Below are positions 1 through 7,929 of a stretch of DNA of 51,322 nucleotides, piece after piece. The position numbers and the translations under genes were made by a program. How positions within the stretch are numbered: position 1 is the stretch's first letter; each line of letters starts with the position of its first letter. The DNA is from a virus: positions 1-51,322 of the IMG/VR virus record IMGVR_UViG_3300028829_003568; one strand, given 5' to 3'. The notes under the pieces are model-generated. The model saw nothing but the letters and a program-made list of their open reading frames with translations. It had not been told where the DNA came from and searched no databases.

Positions 1-81
1 AACTGTAGTATTGTTGATCTAAGACAAGAAGACGGTGAAAGAGGCTCTAGATATTATTTTGTGCTAAGAAAAGATAAATAA
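1..81 (+). CDS. 3' end of an unidentified protein (partial)
   Basis: An open frame enters from the left edge and stops at TAA 79-81, leaving 26 residues that end in a basic tail (FVLRKDK). The tail is too short to identify a family. It reads in the same direction as all following genes and is separated from tctA by a 176-nt gap, so it is probably the last gene of a previous transcription unit. Confidence 0.5.
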   Translation, partial: NCSIVDLRQEDGERGSRYYFVLRKDK

Positions 82-87
82 TATTAT

Positions 88-109
88 AATAATACAGAGC
101 TGTATTATT
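88..109. repeat. Perfect inverted repeat just after the first stop codon
   Basis: The sequence aataatacag-ag-ctgtattatt is a 10-bp perfect inverted repeat starting 6 nt after the stop codon at 81. As RNA it would form a 9-bp stem with a 4-nt loop. No clear T-run follows, so it is either a weak terminator or an RNA-stabilising 3' hairpin. The rest of the 82-257 gap holds a small GAGTT/AACTC inverted repeat (141-159) and a TTGACA without a matching -10 box. I see no gene in it. Confidence 0.5.
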
Positions 110-257
110 CCCGTCATACACCATACTTAGACGAGTGTCAGAGTTCCAAGGTGTAACTCATCAAATTACATAGATGTTTTATTGAGTGTTGAAGAGCGTG
201 TCTTTGGCACGGATTTCTATTGACAAAATTTCATAAGCTATATCGGAGAAGATAAAA

Positions 258-1706
258 ATGGAAATTTTCCTAGCTATCATGGCAGGAACCTTATACGGAC
301 TTATAGTTGGTATTGTTCCAAGTGCAGGTGCTACTACAGGCCTTGTAGCTATGTTTGGATTTATAAGCTGGTTCACAGCATTTGATCCATACTTAGGCGT
401 AATATTTGTTATGGCAGTAGTAGCCTCAAGTACTACTGGAGACAGTTTTAGTGGAGTACTGTTAGGTATTCCTGGTGCAAATAGTGCCGCCGCTACAATG
501 GTAGATGGATTTCCATTAGCATTACAAGGTAGAGCCACAGAAGCATTAACGGCCGCTATTGTATGTAGTACGTTTAATGGATTACTTTGGGGAACATTGA
601 CTTTTGCATTACTGCCTTGGTATAGTAATTTGATTATGATATTTGGTATTCCAGAACTATGGGCATTTGTAATGTTAGCACTTGCTACAGTAGGATTTGT
701 GAGTTCAAAGTATTGGGTAAGAAGTTTAATTGCAATTGCTATAGGTTGTTTTATAGGACTTATTGGTATGAATCCAGAAACTGCCGCAGATAGATATACA
801 TTTGGTTGGGACTATCTAGCAGATAGCGTTCAGATTATGCCATTTGTTGCAGGACTATTTGCAGTGCCTGAAATTGTCAAAGGGTTGCTTGGTAGCAAAA
901 CAGTTGCTACTATTCAAACAACACAAAAAGGACAAACATGGAAAGGCATAAAAGCAGTATGGGAACATAAATGGGACGGCCTACGTGGCGGTTTCATAGG
1001 AGCATTTATTGGCTTCCTTCCAGGATTGGGAGGAGCAATGAGCGATTGGATGGCATATGGAGCAACCACTGCCGCCAATCCAAACGAAAAGATTCCTTTT
1101 GGCAAAGGGAATATTAAAGGTGTTATTGGTCCAGAAGGATCAAATAACGCTCAGAAGGCAACAAGTATGATACCAACAGTATTGTTTGGTATTCCAGGCG
1201 CCAGCTTTGCCGCTATCGTAATGGCATTGTTTATGTATCTGGACTTTGAACTTGGTACACCAGACTTGGTGTATGATACTAAGTTCTTTGACAGCTTGTT
1301 TATAGGATTTATGGGAGCAACAATCGCCGTGTGTGTTATCTGTCTGGTATTCACACGTTGGATTGCACTGATCACATATGTTCCATATTGGATATTTGGG
1401 CCATTGTTACTAGTATTTGTAACTTGGGCTTGTGTTCAATATACCGGGGGTTGGGAAGACTATGCCATCTTTATACTATGTAGTATATTAGGATTAAGTG
1501 CAAAGTATTTAAAGTTTAGTCGACCAGCGATGTTAATGGGATTCATTCTAGCAGATAGAATTGAGTCATTATCGTTACAAATGTTTATTCTGTATGATAT
1601 TCCAAAACTACTAGACAGACCAATTTTCTTAAGTCTTTGTGTAGCAGTTATAGGAATGTTTATTTACGGAGTATTTTTTAATAAATCAAGACTAAACTAT
1701 AGTTAG
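258..1706 (+). CDS. tctA: TctA-family permease of a tripartite tricarboxylate transporter
   Basis: The 482-residue protein is almost entirely hydrophobic helices and has the TctA layout: an N-terminal half with a G-rich VPSAGATTG motif (about residues 20-30) and a second half with the related LPGLGGAMSD motif (about 254-263), reflecting the internal duplication known in TctA. TctA is the large inner-membrane subunit that imports carboxylates such as citrate, driven by ion gradients, with a periplasmic TctC receptor and a small TctB. The start is supported by GGAG 10 nt upstream. The receptor gene follows after 23 nt, but no tctB is present on either side. Family assignment is secure; the substrate is unknown. 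A TTT permease in a phage genome is unusual. Confidence 0.9.
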   Translation: MEIFLAIMAGTLYGLIVGIVPSAGATTGLVAMFGFISWFTAFDPYLGVIFVMAVVASSTTGDSFSGVLLGIPGANSAAATMVDGFPLALQGRATEALTAAIVCSTFNGLLWGTLTFALLPWYSNLIMIFGIPELWAFVMLALATVGFVSSKYWVRSLIAIAIGCFIGLIGMNPETAADRYTFGWDYLADSVQIMPFVAGLFAVPEIVKGLLGSKTVATIQTTQKGQTWKGIKAVWEHKWDGLRGGFIGAFIGFLPGLGGAMSDWMAYGATTAANPNEKIPFGKGNIKGVIGPEGSNNAQKATSMIPTVLFGIPGASFAAIVMALFMYLDFELGTPDLVYDTKFFDSLFIGFMGATIAVCVICLVFTRWIALITYVPYWIFGPLLLVFVTWACVQYTGGWEDYAIFILCSILGLSAKYLKFSRPAMLMGFILADRIESLSLQMFILYDIPKLLDRPIFLSLCVAVIGMFIYGVFFNKSRLNYS

Positions 1707-1729
1707 ATATTAATATAAGGAGAAACTAA

Positions 1730-2788
1730 ATGTTTAAGAAGCTTTTAGCAACAGTCGTAATTACGGCAACAATGGCAACATCGGCACTAGCAGATGTAGT
1801 CTTAGTGGTACCACAAAAACCAGGTTCAGGCACAACAGTTTGGACAGAAATTGTGGCAAAAGAACTTGAGCCTTTCTTAGGTGAAAAGATTACTATTAAA
1901 TTAATTCCAGGTGCAAGAGATATTCCTGGTTTCAACAAATGGCACAATGAACTACGTTTTGAAGACGATCACTTTATGGTATCACATGGTGGTAACGGTG
2001 TGTCATTTCTAGCAGACAAAGTTGATTACAACTATGACGAGTATGAGTCAATTGGACTTATGAACCTAAACATTATTGCGGCAATCCGTGCAGAAGCAGA
2101 TATGGACAAGCCGTCATTTAGTTCAGGATCAGGCATGGTTCCAGAAGCATTTGCAATGACATTGCTCATTTGTGGACCAGACAAGTCAGTAAACGAGTAT
2201 ATTGCTTGTTTTAAAGAAAACGTAACATGGGTTTCGGGTATGAAAGGTTCAGAAAGACGTTTGGCATTCAAACGTGGTGAATTACTTGGAACACGTGAAA
2301 ACCCAGCAGCATTTAAAAAGCATGCACAACCAGTTATTGATGCCGGCGATGCAAAGCTATGGTTCCATCATGGTATTCTAGATGCAGCAAATGCCCGCCA
2401 CAATGACGATCCAAACTACCCAGGCTATCAGCTTGAGATCTTGTTTGAAGAAAAATGGGGTGTAGCACCAAGCGGTGAGTTTTATGATGCATATGTACTT
2501 GTAAAATCATTCCGTGATGGTATGCAGAAAGCAATTTGGGCAAACAAAGGTAACCCTAACTCAGCTAAACTACAAGATGCACTTCGTCGTATGTCACAAG
2601 ACGCAGATGCAGTAGCGGCTATTCAGAAAAAAGTAGGCAACTACGAATGGTTAATTGGTGCAGACGGTGATCAACAGCGTGATACACTAATGACATTTGT
2701 TACTGAAGATGCTCTTAAAAATTTAGTTAAGTTTAACGTAGAAGCACTAAAACTAAAAGCAATCTACAAAGAAGATTTAGTTAAGTAA
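1730..2788 (+). CDS. tctC: TctC/BUG-family periplasmic solute-binding protein
   Basis: The protein has 352 residues. The first 21 form a Sec signal peptide ending ALA-D, so the mature protein would be periplasmic. The rest resembles the TctC (BUG) receptor family in its opening VVLVVPQKPGSGTT segment and in overall length, but it diverges from typical members in the middle. In TTT systems this subunit captures the carboxylate and delivers it to TctA. It is preceded by an AAGGAG ribosome site, lies directly downstream of tctA, and is followed by a strong terminator, so the two form one unit. Substrate cannot be inferred. Confidence 0.75.
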   Translation: MFKKLLATVVITATMATSALADVVLVVPQKPGSGTTVWTEIVAKELEPFLGEKITIKLIPGARDIPGFNKWHNELRFEDDHFMVSHGGNGVSFLADKVDYNYDEYESIGLMNLNIIAAIRAEADMDKPSFSSGSGMVPEAFAMTLLICGPDKSVNEYIACFKENVTWVSGMKGSERRLAFKRGELLGTRENPAAFKKHAQPVIDAGDAKLWFHHGILDAANARHNDDPNYPGYQLEILFEEKWGVAPSGEFYDAYVLVKSFRDGMQKAIWANKGNPNSAKLQDALRRMSQDADAVAAIQKKVGNYEWLIGADGDQQRDTLMTFVTEDALKNLVKFNVEALKLKAIYKEDLVK

Positions 2789-2834
2789 ACTAAACCAGTC
2801 CTAACTACCTTAGGAACGTAACTTAGGTTACATT

Positions 2835-2859
2835 AAAGGGCAGCTCCTGTTGCCCTTTT
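2835..2859 (+). terminator. Rho-independent terminator after tctC
   Basis: AAAGGGCA pairs perfectly with TGCCCTTT across an 8-nt loop and is followed by TTC. It lies 46 nt after the tctC stop. Two smaller inverted repeats precede it (CCTAA/TTAGG around 2801-2815 and GTAAC-TTAG-GTTAC around 2818-2831), so the 3' region is heavily structured. Confidence 0.85.
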
Positions 2860-2909
2860 CTTATGACTAGCATTTTATTAAAGCATAGGTTAAAGAAATT
2901 GCTAAAAAT

Positions 2910-2917
2910 AATAAATA
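2910..2917 (+). promoter_or_regulatory. Possible late promoter box AATAAATA
   Basis: AATAAATA differs by one base from the T4 late consensus TATAAATA. It lies 30 nt before the start of the envelope-protein cluster and right after the tctC terminator, where a promoter is expected. The following leader contains TAGTAGTTAATTAA, which also follows the CATAAATA box at 47661. Confidence 0.4.
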
Positions 2918-2946
2918 GTAGTAGTTAATTAAGGAGAAGCATACTA

Positions 2947-3495
2947 ATGAAAGTATTATTACAAACATTGGCGCTATTATTTTTAGTACTAGGAAGCAAC
3001 GTTGCATATGCTGATCCTATCGTAACAGAAAGTACTAGTAACAGTACAGTCACAACAAAAGGTGACAACAAAACAACAGTCAAAAGCCCACCACCAAGTG
3101 CAATTTCACCCAGTATTAATAGCAGTAATAGTGATCTATGTACTGTAGGAATATCAGGTGCAGTACAAACTCAGATACTAGGTATCAGTGGCGGATCAAC
3201 AGTACGTGACTTAAATTGTGAAAGGCTAAAACTAGCCAAAACAATATATGACATGGGTATGAAGGTCGCAGCCGTCAGTATCATGTGTCAAGATGACAGA
3301 GTTTTTAGAGCAATGGAAATGGCAGGCACCCCTTGTCCGTTTTTAGGTAAAATTGGAGAAGAAGCCCAGCAGGAATGGGATGCTAACGAAGATTTAAAAC
3401 CTATAAACAAAGAGGAGGAGACTCGAAAGAATGACAAACTTGAAGGTGCTATGCAAGGCATTGGTATTGTTGGCTTGCTTCTGTTTTTACTCTAG
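2947..3495 (+). CDS. Exported hypothetical protein, conserved in marine T4-like phages
   Basis: The protein has 182 residues with a clear signal peptide (about 1-22, ending AYA-D), a Ser/Thr/Pro-rich linker, a Cys-bearing central domain (CTVGISGAVQTQ, then NCERLKLAKTIYDMGMKVA and MCQD) and a hydrophobic C-terminal tail (GIGIVGLLLFLL) that could anchor it. From memory, very similar proteins recur in cyanophage and pelagiphage myoviruses without a known role. Its last 65 nt overlap the next gene in another frame. It is probably an envelope-located protein of the infected cell. Confidence 0.75.
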   Translation: MKVLLQTLALLFLVLGSNVAYADPIVTESTSNSTVTTKGDNKTTVKSPPPSAISPSINSSNSDLCTVGISGAVQTQILGISGGSTVRDLNCERLKLAKTIYDMGMKVAAVSIMCQDDRVFRAMEMAGTPCPFLGKIGEEAQQEWDANEDLKPINKEEETRKNDKLEGAMQGIGIVGLLLFLL

Positions 3496-6379
3496 TTTTA
3501 CACTAGCAGACACATCAGCTCCAACCAATCCAACAACAACTAGTCCAGACACACTAGATTTAAGTGACGGAACCATTACGAATCCACAATATGGATGTCC
3601 TAGTGGAACAACAGCCGCACATGTCAACTCTTCAAATTGGGGTACAGAAACAGTTCGATGGGGCGAATGTGTCAACACATTTGCTATAACATATGCAATC
3701 AATCAAGCACTAACAGGTACAGGAGTTAGCATAGACAAAGTCCATTACAGTTGGCGTTATGTTATGTGCTTTAATACGCCTAGTGAATCGGGTTGCAATA
3801 CTAACATAAGCAACAGAGTAAACACAACAACAGGTGAAGTTACAGACGATACATATTTTGACGAACTACAAGTTGTTATTGAAATAACCGATACCAATGG
3901 AAATGTAGTTGAAACCAAAACATGGAACATGGACACTTGGTATCAATGGAATGCTGCCAACAGTCACAGTGACAATGAAGTAACAGTTGGTTCCACTCGC
4001 TGGCAGATTGAAGAAGGCAATATAGAAATATACAACCACATAGATAAAACAGGAACCATACGCACACCAAATGCAGTAGGTGATGTAAGATTTAGAATTA
4101 ATGGACAAGACAAAGGTAATTGGGATGGATACTATGGACCAGTTATAAACAGATTACAAACATGGTTTACTTATAGAGCAAACCCATGTAATGATACAGC
4201 CCTTTATGATCCTAGTTGTCCAGGTTATGCAACAGCTTATGCGGCATGGGAATACGATCAAAATTGTAGTGCCAATGCACTTTACGATCCAGGTTGTCCA
4301 GGTTATCAACAAGCATATTATAATCAACAATGTAGTGCAGACCCGCTTTATGATAGTGGATGTGATGGCTATGCAACAGCATATTACAATCAACAATGTA
4401 GTGCGGATCCACTTTACGATAGTGGATGTGATGGATATGCAACAGCATATTACAATCAACAGTGTAGTTTAGATGCACACTACGACAGTGGTTGTCCAAA
4501 TTATAATTGGGCAAACACTGATTACACTCAAGACCTAACAAACAAAGCAGGACAAGGCAGTGACTATATTGAAATAGTAAAAGCAGATGGCACTGACGTA
4601 TGGAATGCATTATTTTATAACGAATCAGAATTAGACAACGGTGATTGGGTTGCTAAATGTAAAACTTATGATAATGGATGCGAAGATGCAGTTATTACCA
4701 GTGCTAGTTTTAATTATAATGGTAACCATTACGCATTCTTATATACAAAGGACAAAGACGGAAACACATTTATTCCTACACGTGGTCACAAATATAGATT
4801 TATAACTGATACCAAATTTGATACATTCTGTGATTCAAATGCACTTTATAGTCCAATGTGTGACGGATATGCGACTGCATATTATAATCAACAATGTGAA
4901 TCTAACCCACTGTATGACAGTGGTTGCTCTGGATATGCACAAGCATACGAAGACCAACAATGCAGTGCTAATCCATTATATAGCACAAACTGTAGTGGGT
5001 ATGCGACAGCATATTATAATCAACAATGTAGTGCAAATCCATTATATGATAGTGGATGTACAGGGTATGCGACAGCATATTATAATCAACAATGTAGTGC
5101 AAATCCATTATATGATAGTGGATGTACAGGGTATGATGAGGCTTACTTTACATATCAGTGTAATGCAAACGCATTGTATAATGAATCGTGTAGTGGATAT
5201 GATGAAGCTTACTTAACATATCAGTGTAATGCAAATGTATTATACGATGAAAGTTGTACGGGTTATGCAGAAGCATTTTTTAATGCACAGTGTGAAGCAG
5301 ACGCAACTTACGATATTCGTTGTACAGGATACGAACAAGCATATTTTGATCAACAGTGTTTATATAATCCACAGTACGATCCATTATGTACAGGTTATGT
5401 AGCACCAGTTGTTGAAGCAAGCCCAGAAGATTTAATAGATGATGGCACAGGCACAGGTGATAGTATTGTTGATAGTGTTATTGAAGTTCCAACATTACCA
5501 GTTATTAATTTAATACCAGACATACCACAAACAATAGAAGTACCTCAACCTGAAATAGTTATGCCAGATATTCCAGAAGTAGAAGTTGTAGTAGTTGAAG
5601 TACCTACACCAGTTGAGCAAATAGAATTAGAAGTAGAAGCACAAATAGAACAAGAATTAGAAATAGAAACACTACCAGAGGTAGAGGTAGAGACCGTAGA
5701 AAGCGAACCACAAAATGAAACGCAAGATTCAGAAGAAGAGTCCGGTAGTGATGTGGAACAGTCAATGGATAGTGACGGGACAGACGAAGATAGTAGCGAC
5801 TCCGGATCATCAGAAGAAGATAGTTCCACTGAGGATACTGAAGGAGATACCGAGGAAGCAGTAGAAGAAAGCACAGAAGATGAAAGTACAGAAGATGAGA
5901 CTACTGAAGAAGAAAGCACAGAAGAAGAGTCTACTGAAGAAGAATCAACTGAGGAAGAATCAAGCGAAGAAGAAAGCACTGAAGAAGAAGCAACTGAAGA
6001 AGAAGCAACTGAAGAGAAACCAGTTGTAAAGAAAAAGAATATTAAAAAACTAACAAAGGCACAAAAAGAAAAAGCAAAACGAGAAAAGATGAAAGAAATT
6101 ATTAAAGATAAGTTAAAAAAGTTAGCAGATGATATGGGTAAAGCACAAACGCTAGAAGCTCAGCAAGCCTTACAACAAATCATTGCTGCCTTAATTAACT
6201 ATGTTCCAGGATTTAATGCTTACGGAGAGTTAGCAATACCAGGAGTAGATTTCTATCAATCAGATGAAATATATAAAGATAAAAAAGTTCCAGAGAATCT
6301 AAGAGGATTAAGGAACGGACTTGCAAGTGAATTACTTTGGAATAAGATGGTTGACATGCAATATGAAGGAATGGATTAA
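3431..6379 (+). CDS. Giant secreted Cys/Tyr-repeat protein with acidic tail
   Basis: The 982-residue protein opens with a signal peptide (about 1-26, ending TLA-D). The order is: a beta-rich N-terminal domain (about 27-250); five repeats of about 22 residues (from residue 253); a non-repeat domain (about 360-465); nine further repeats (467-656); a Val/Glu/Pro-rich linker; a long Glu/Ser/Thr run; a Lys-rich patch; and a helical C-terminal domain. The repeat consensus is C-x4-LYD-x2-C-x-GY-x2-AY-x2-QQ, with two Cys each. From memory, similar repeats and the same C-terminal domain occur in cyanophage proteins of unknown role. The start at 3431 is chosen because it gives the signal peptide and follows GAGGAGGAG. 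Function is unknown; a surface, adhesion or virion-associated role is inference. Confidence 0.8.
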   Translation: MTNLKVLCKALVLLACFCFYSSFTLADTSAPTNPTTTSPDTLDLSDGTITNPQYGCPSGTTAAHVNSSNWGTETVRWGECVNTFAITYAINQALTGTGVSIDKVHYSWRYVMCFNTPSESGCNTNISNRVNTTTGEVTDDTYFDELQVVIEITDTNGNVVETKTWNMDTWYQWNAANSHSDNEVTVGSTRWQIEEGNIEIYNHIDKTGTIRTPNAVGDVRFRINGQDKGNWDGYYGPVINRLQTWFTYRANPCNDTALYDPSCPGYATAYAAWEYDQNCSANALYDPGCPGYQQAYYNQQCSADPLYDSGCDGYATAYYNQQCSADPLYDSGCDGYATAYYNQQCSLDAHYDSGCPNYNWANTDYTQDLTNKAGQGSDYIEIVKADGTDVWNALFYNESELDNGDWVAKCKTYDNGCEDAVITSASFNYNGNHYAFLYTKDKDGNTFIPTRGHKYRFITDTKFDTFCDSNALYSPMCDGYATAYYNQQCESNPLYDSGCSGYAQAYEDQQCSANPLYSTNCSGYATAYYNQQCSANPLYDSGCTGYATAYYNQQCSANPLYDSGCTGYDEAYFTYQCNANALYNESCSGYDEAYLTYQCNANVLYDESCTGYAEAFFNAQCEADATYDIRCTGYEQAYFDQQCLYNPQYDPLCTGYVAPVVEASPEDLIDDGTGTGDSIVDSVIEVPTLPVINLIPDIPQTIEVPQPEIVMPDIPEVEVVVVEVPTPVEQIELEVEAQIEQELEIETLPEVEVETVESEPQNETQDSEEESGSDVEQSMDSDGTDEDSSDSGSSEEDSSTEDTEGDTEEAVEESTEDESTEDETTEEESTEEESTEEESTEEESSEEESTEEEATEEEATEEKPVVKKKNIKKLTKAQKEKAKREKMKEIIKDKLKKLADDMGKAQTLEAQQALQQIIAALINYVPGFNAYGELAIPGVDFYQSDEIYKDKKVPENLRGLRNGLASELLWNKMVDMQYEGMD
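4187..4503 (+). repeat. First block of five 66-nt coding repeats
   Basis: This block encodes five tandem Cys/Tyr repeat units of about 22 residues inside the secreted protein. Units 3 and 4 are nearly identical at the DNA level. The fifth unit is truncated and runs into a non-repeat domain. Confidence 0.85.
4829..5398 (+). repeat. Second block of nine 66-nt coding repeats
   Basis: Nine tandem units encode the same Cys/Tyr motif. The units at 4997-5062 and 5063-5128 are identical base for base over 66 nt, which indicates a very recent duplication or conversion. Flanking units have diverged. Such repeats may expand and contract by recombination. Confidence 0.9.
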
Positions 6380-6390
6380 GGAGCTATAAA

Positions 6391-6843
6391 ATGAATATAA
6401 TGAAATACGCAGCAGGTGTGCCAGTAATAGCGGCAGTAGTGGCATCACTATACGGAGGGTTGAGTTATGTGAACTCTCTTCAGAACACAATAGAAACAAA
6501 TGAAAAACACATTGCAAGTTTACAAATGTCAACTAAAAACAATTATCAATCGTTAGACACAATGATGAATAGTGAAGTAGAAAAACTAGACATTCGTTTG
6601 AAGGCTGTTAATGAGTTGTATAAGCAAGGACGTGAAGAAATGCTTATTGAAATGACTAACTTTGCTACACAGATTGCAAGAATACAAGTATTAGCAGAAT
6701 CACTAAGAGATGCACAGTATAAACTGGCAAGCGAAGCTGAACTACGAGCAATGGAACAAAGCTATTATAAGTTGAATGATTCAATCGTTCAATTGAAATA
6801 TGACTTGAAAGAGATGCAAAGACAACTTAACGGAGGATATTAA
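6391..6843 (+). CDS. Membrane-anchored coiled-coil protein
   Basis: The protein has 150 residues with one N-terminal hydrophobic segment (about 8-28) followed by a long heptad-rich helix (about 30-145, many Leu/Ile spaced three or four apart with Glu/Lys). The topology is a signal anchor with a coiled coil outside the inner membrane. It starts 11 nt after the repeat protein and ends 1 nt before the next gene, so the three are probably co-translated. No family recognised. A scaffold or spanin-like role is possible but not shown. Confidence 0.7.
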   Translation: MNIMKYAAGVPVIAAVVASLYGGLSYVNSLQNTIETNEKHIASLQMSTKNNYQSLDTMMNSEVEKLDIRLKAVNELYKQGREEMLIEMTNFATQIARIQVLAESLRDAQYKLASEAELRAMEQSYYKLNDSIVQLKYDLKEMQRQLNGGY

Positions 6844-6844
6844 A

Positions 6845-7291
6845 ATGAACAAATATATGTATTTTGGTATTCTTATTGTAGTTGCAGTTGTAATGGCTTT
6901 CTGGAGCAAATCGGCAAAGGCTGCCAATGAATATTTACAATATGGTGGAGGCCATTGTCAATCAGCAACACTAGAACCATACATAGAAAAAACTATAGAA
7001 GATAGTTTATCTATTAACGGTGGTGACAGTAGCTATAACAACAACAGTGATAGAGACTCATTGAGATTTGGCCTAAGATTGTCAATCCCATTAGGGTCAA
7101 CATGCACTAAAAAATATAAAAGAACAATGATGACAAATGAATTACTAAAGCAACAATTAGAAATGTTAAAACTTTGTGCAAGGTATCAAGGACTTGAACT
7201 AGGTGAAGAGTTCGCAGAAGTAAGACGTATGTGTGCAGGAGTACGCAAAGCCAAAGAAGAAAACAAACTGGAAATACCAGACAAGGAGTAA
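6845..7291 (+). CDS. Exported small Cys-containing protein
   Basis: The protein has 148 residues with an N-terminal hydrophobic signal (about 5-26, ending AKA-A). It carries Cys residues in GGGHCQSATLEPY, STCTKKY, KLCARY and RMCAGV contexts and a helical C-terminal half. A segment reading LRFGLRLSIPLGSTC resembles an outer-membrane strand ending. It sits between two coiled-coil membrane proteins in the same cluster. Function unknown. Confidence 0.65.
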   Translation: MNKYMYFGILIVVAVVMAFWSKSAKAANEYLQYGGGHCQSATLEPYIEKTIEDSLSINGGDSSYNNNSDRDSLRFGLRLSIPLGSTCTKKYKRTMMTNELLKQQLEMLKLCARYQGLELGEEFAEVRRMCAGVRKAKEENKLEIPDKE

Positions 7292-7296
7292 ACACA

Positions 7297-7806
7297 ATGA
7301 GTGATAAAACAACATTAGAAGTAGGTGGATTAAAGTTTACCGGCGGTAAACTATTTCTAGTACTAACAATTCTAAGTACATTAGGCGGAGCAGCATGGGG
7401 AGGCTTTGAATTCTATAATGACTATAGAAACATGAAAGCTAAAATAGAACGCTATGTAACACCAGATCTAAGTGGAATTAGAGCAGAACTACAGGTAGTT
7501 AACACTAAACTTGACGAAGCACTAGACTATTCTAAAGATATTAAAAACGGATTGCGTGATGATATTGTTAGACTAGAGCGTATTGTTGATCAAGTAGAAG
7601 ACGATGTAAACAAAGTTGAAGATAAAACACGTGAGCAAATTGATTTAGCTGATCAACGTTTTGAAAACAAACGTGACCAGTTGCTAACTGATTACCAACA
7701 AAAAGCAGATAGTTTAACAACAAGTACTGACTTAAAACTTAAAGAATTAGAAAGTAGACTTAACAAGAGACTACAAAGAGCATTAGACAATCCATTAGCT
7801 CAATAA
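7297..7806 (+). CDS. Membrane-anchored long-helix protein, conserved in marine phages
   Basis: The start is taken at 7297, after AAGGAG, giving 169 residues; an upstream in-frame ATG at 7231 lies inside the previous gene. A short N-terminal cytoplasmic strand (LEVGGLKFTGGK) precedes one membrane helix (about 20-40). A long charged coiled coil then runs to the C-terminus. From memory, close relatives occur in cyanophage genomes. It ends the cluster and is followed by a terminator. Function unknown. Confidence 0.75.
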   Translation: MSDKTTLEVGGLKFTGGKLFLVLTILSTLGGAAWGGFEFYNDYRNMKAKIERYVTPDLSGIRAELQVVNTKLDEALDYSKDIKNGLRDDIVRLERIVDQVEDDVNKVEDKTREQIDLADQRFENKRDQLLTDYQQKADSLTTSTDLKLKELESRLNKRLQRALDNPLAQ

Positions 7807-7814
7807 TAAAATTA

Positions 7815-7849
7815 AATACAACACCTCCCAATGGGGGGTGTTTTGTATT
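7815..7849. terminator. Bidirectional hairpin terminator
   Basis: AATACAA and CACCTCCC pair with GGGGGGTG and TTGTATT around an AAT loop, with one G-T wobble in RNA. T-runs on the 3' side and A-runs on the 5' side let it work in both directions. It closes the 2947-7806 envelope cluster. Confidence 0.9.
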
Positions 7850-7851
7850 AT

Positions 7852-7859
7852 CATAAATA
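7852..7859 (+). promoter_or_regulatory. Possible late promoter box CATAAATA
   Basis: CATAAATA is one base off the T4 late consensus and sits immediately after the terminator. It lies about 40 nt upstream of a sigma70-type promoter, so the next operon may have tandem late and early promoters. Confidence 0.35.
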
Positions 7860-7890
7860 TAACTATACTTAAAGAAACACATACAAACAC

Positions 7891-7919
7891 TTGACATTTC
7901 ACTCTATTTAATGTATTAT
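7891..7919 (+). promoter_or_regulatory. Consensus sigma70 promoter
   Basis: TTGACA (7891-7896), a 17-nt spacer and TATTAT (7914-7919). The predicted transcription start near 7926 is only about 4 nt before the ATG at 7930, so the first small gene would be nearly leaderless. It drives the 8-13 kb operon. Confidence 0.8.
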
Positions 7920-7929
7920 AAGGTATACA

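Noticed and set aside
220-244. TTGACA upstream of tctA
   Set aside because: No -10 box at 16-18 nt; the nearest AT-rich hexamer is at 13 nt, so this is not counted as a promoter.
1707-1729. A tctB gene between tctA and tctC or nearby
   Set aside because: Only 23 nt separate the two genes and no small four-helix protein gene lies on either side within the window.
1726-1947. Minus-strand ORF over the start of tctC
   Set aside because: Shadow of the tctC gene; all supported genes lie on the + strand.
4997-5128. Regular 66-nt repeats that could suggest a CRISPR array
   Set aside because: The repeats are contiguous, in frame and encode a conserved protein motif; there are no unique spacers and no cas genes.
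4191-5216. Overlapping ORFs on both strands (4191-4472 +, 4818-5216 +, 4154-4610 -) across the repeat gene
   Set aside because: They are shadow frames of the 66-nt coding repeats; composition is unnatural and no ribosome sites fit.
5545-5979. Minus-strand Ser-rich ORF of 144 codons
   Set aside because: It is the antisense of the Glu/Ser/Thr low-complexity tail of the giant repeat protein.
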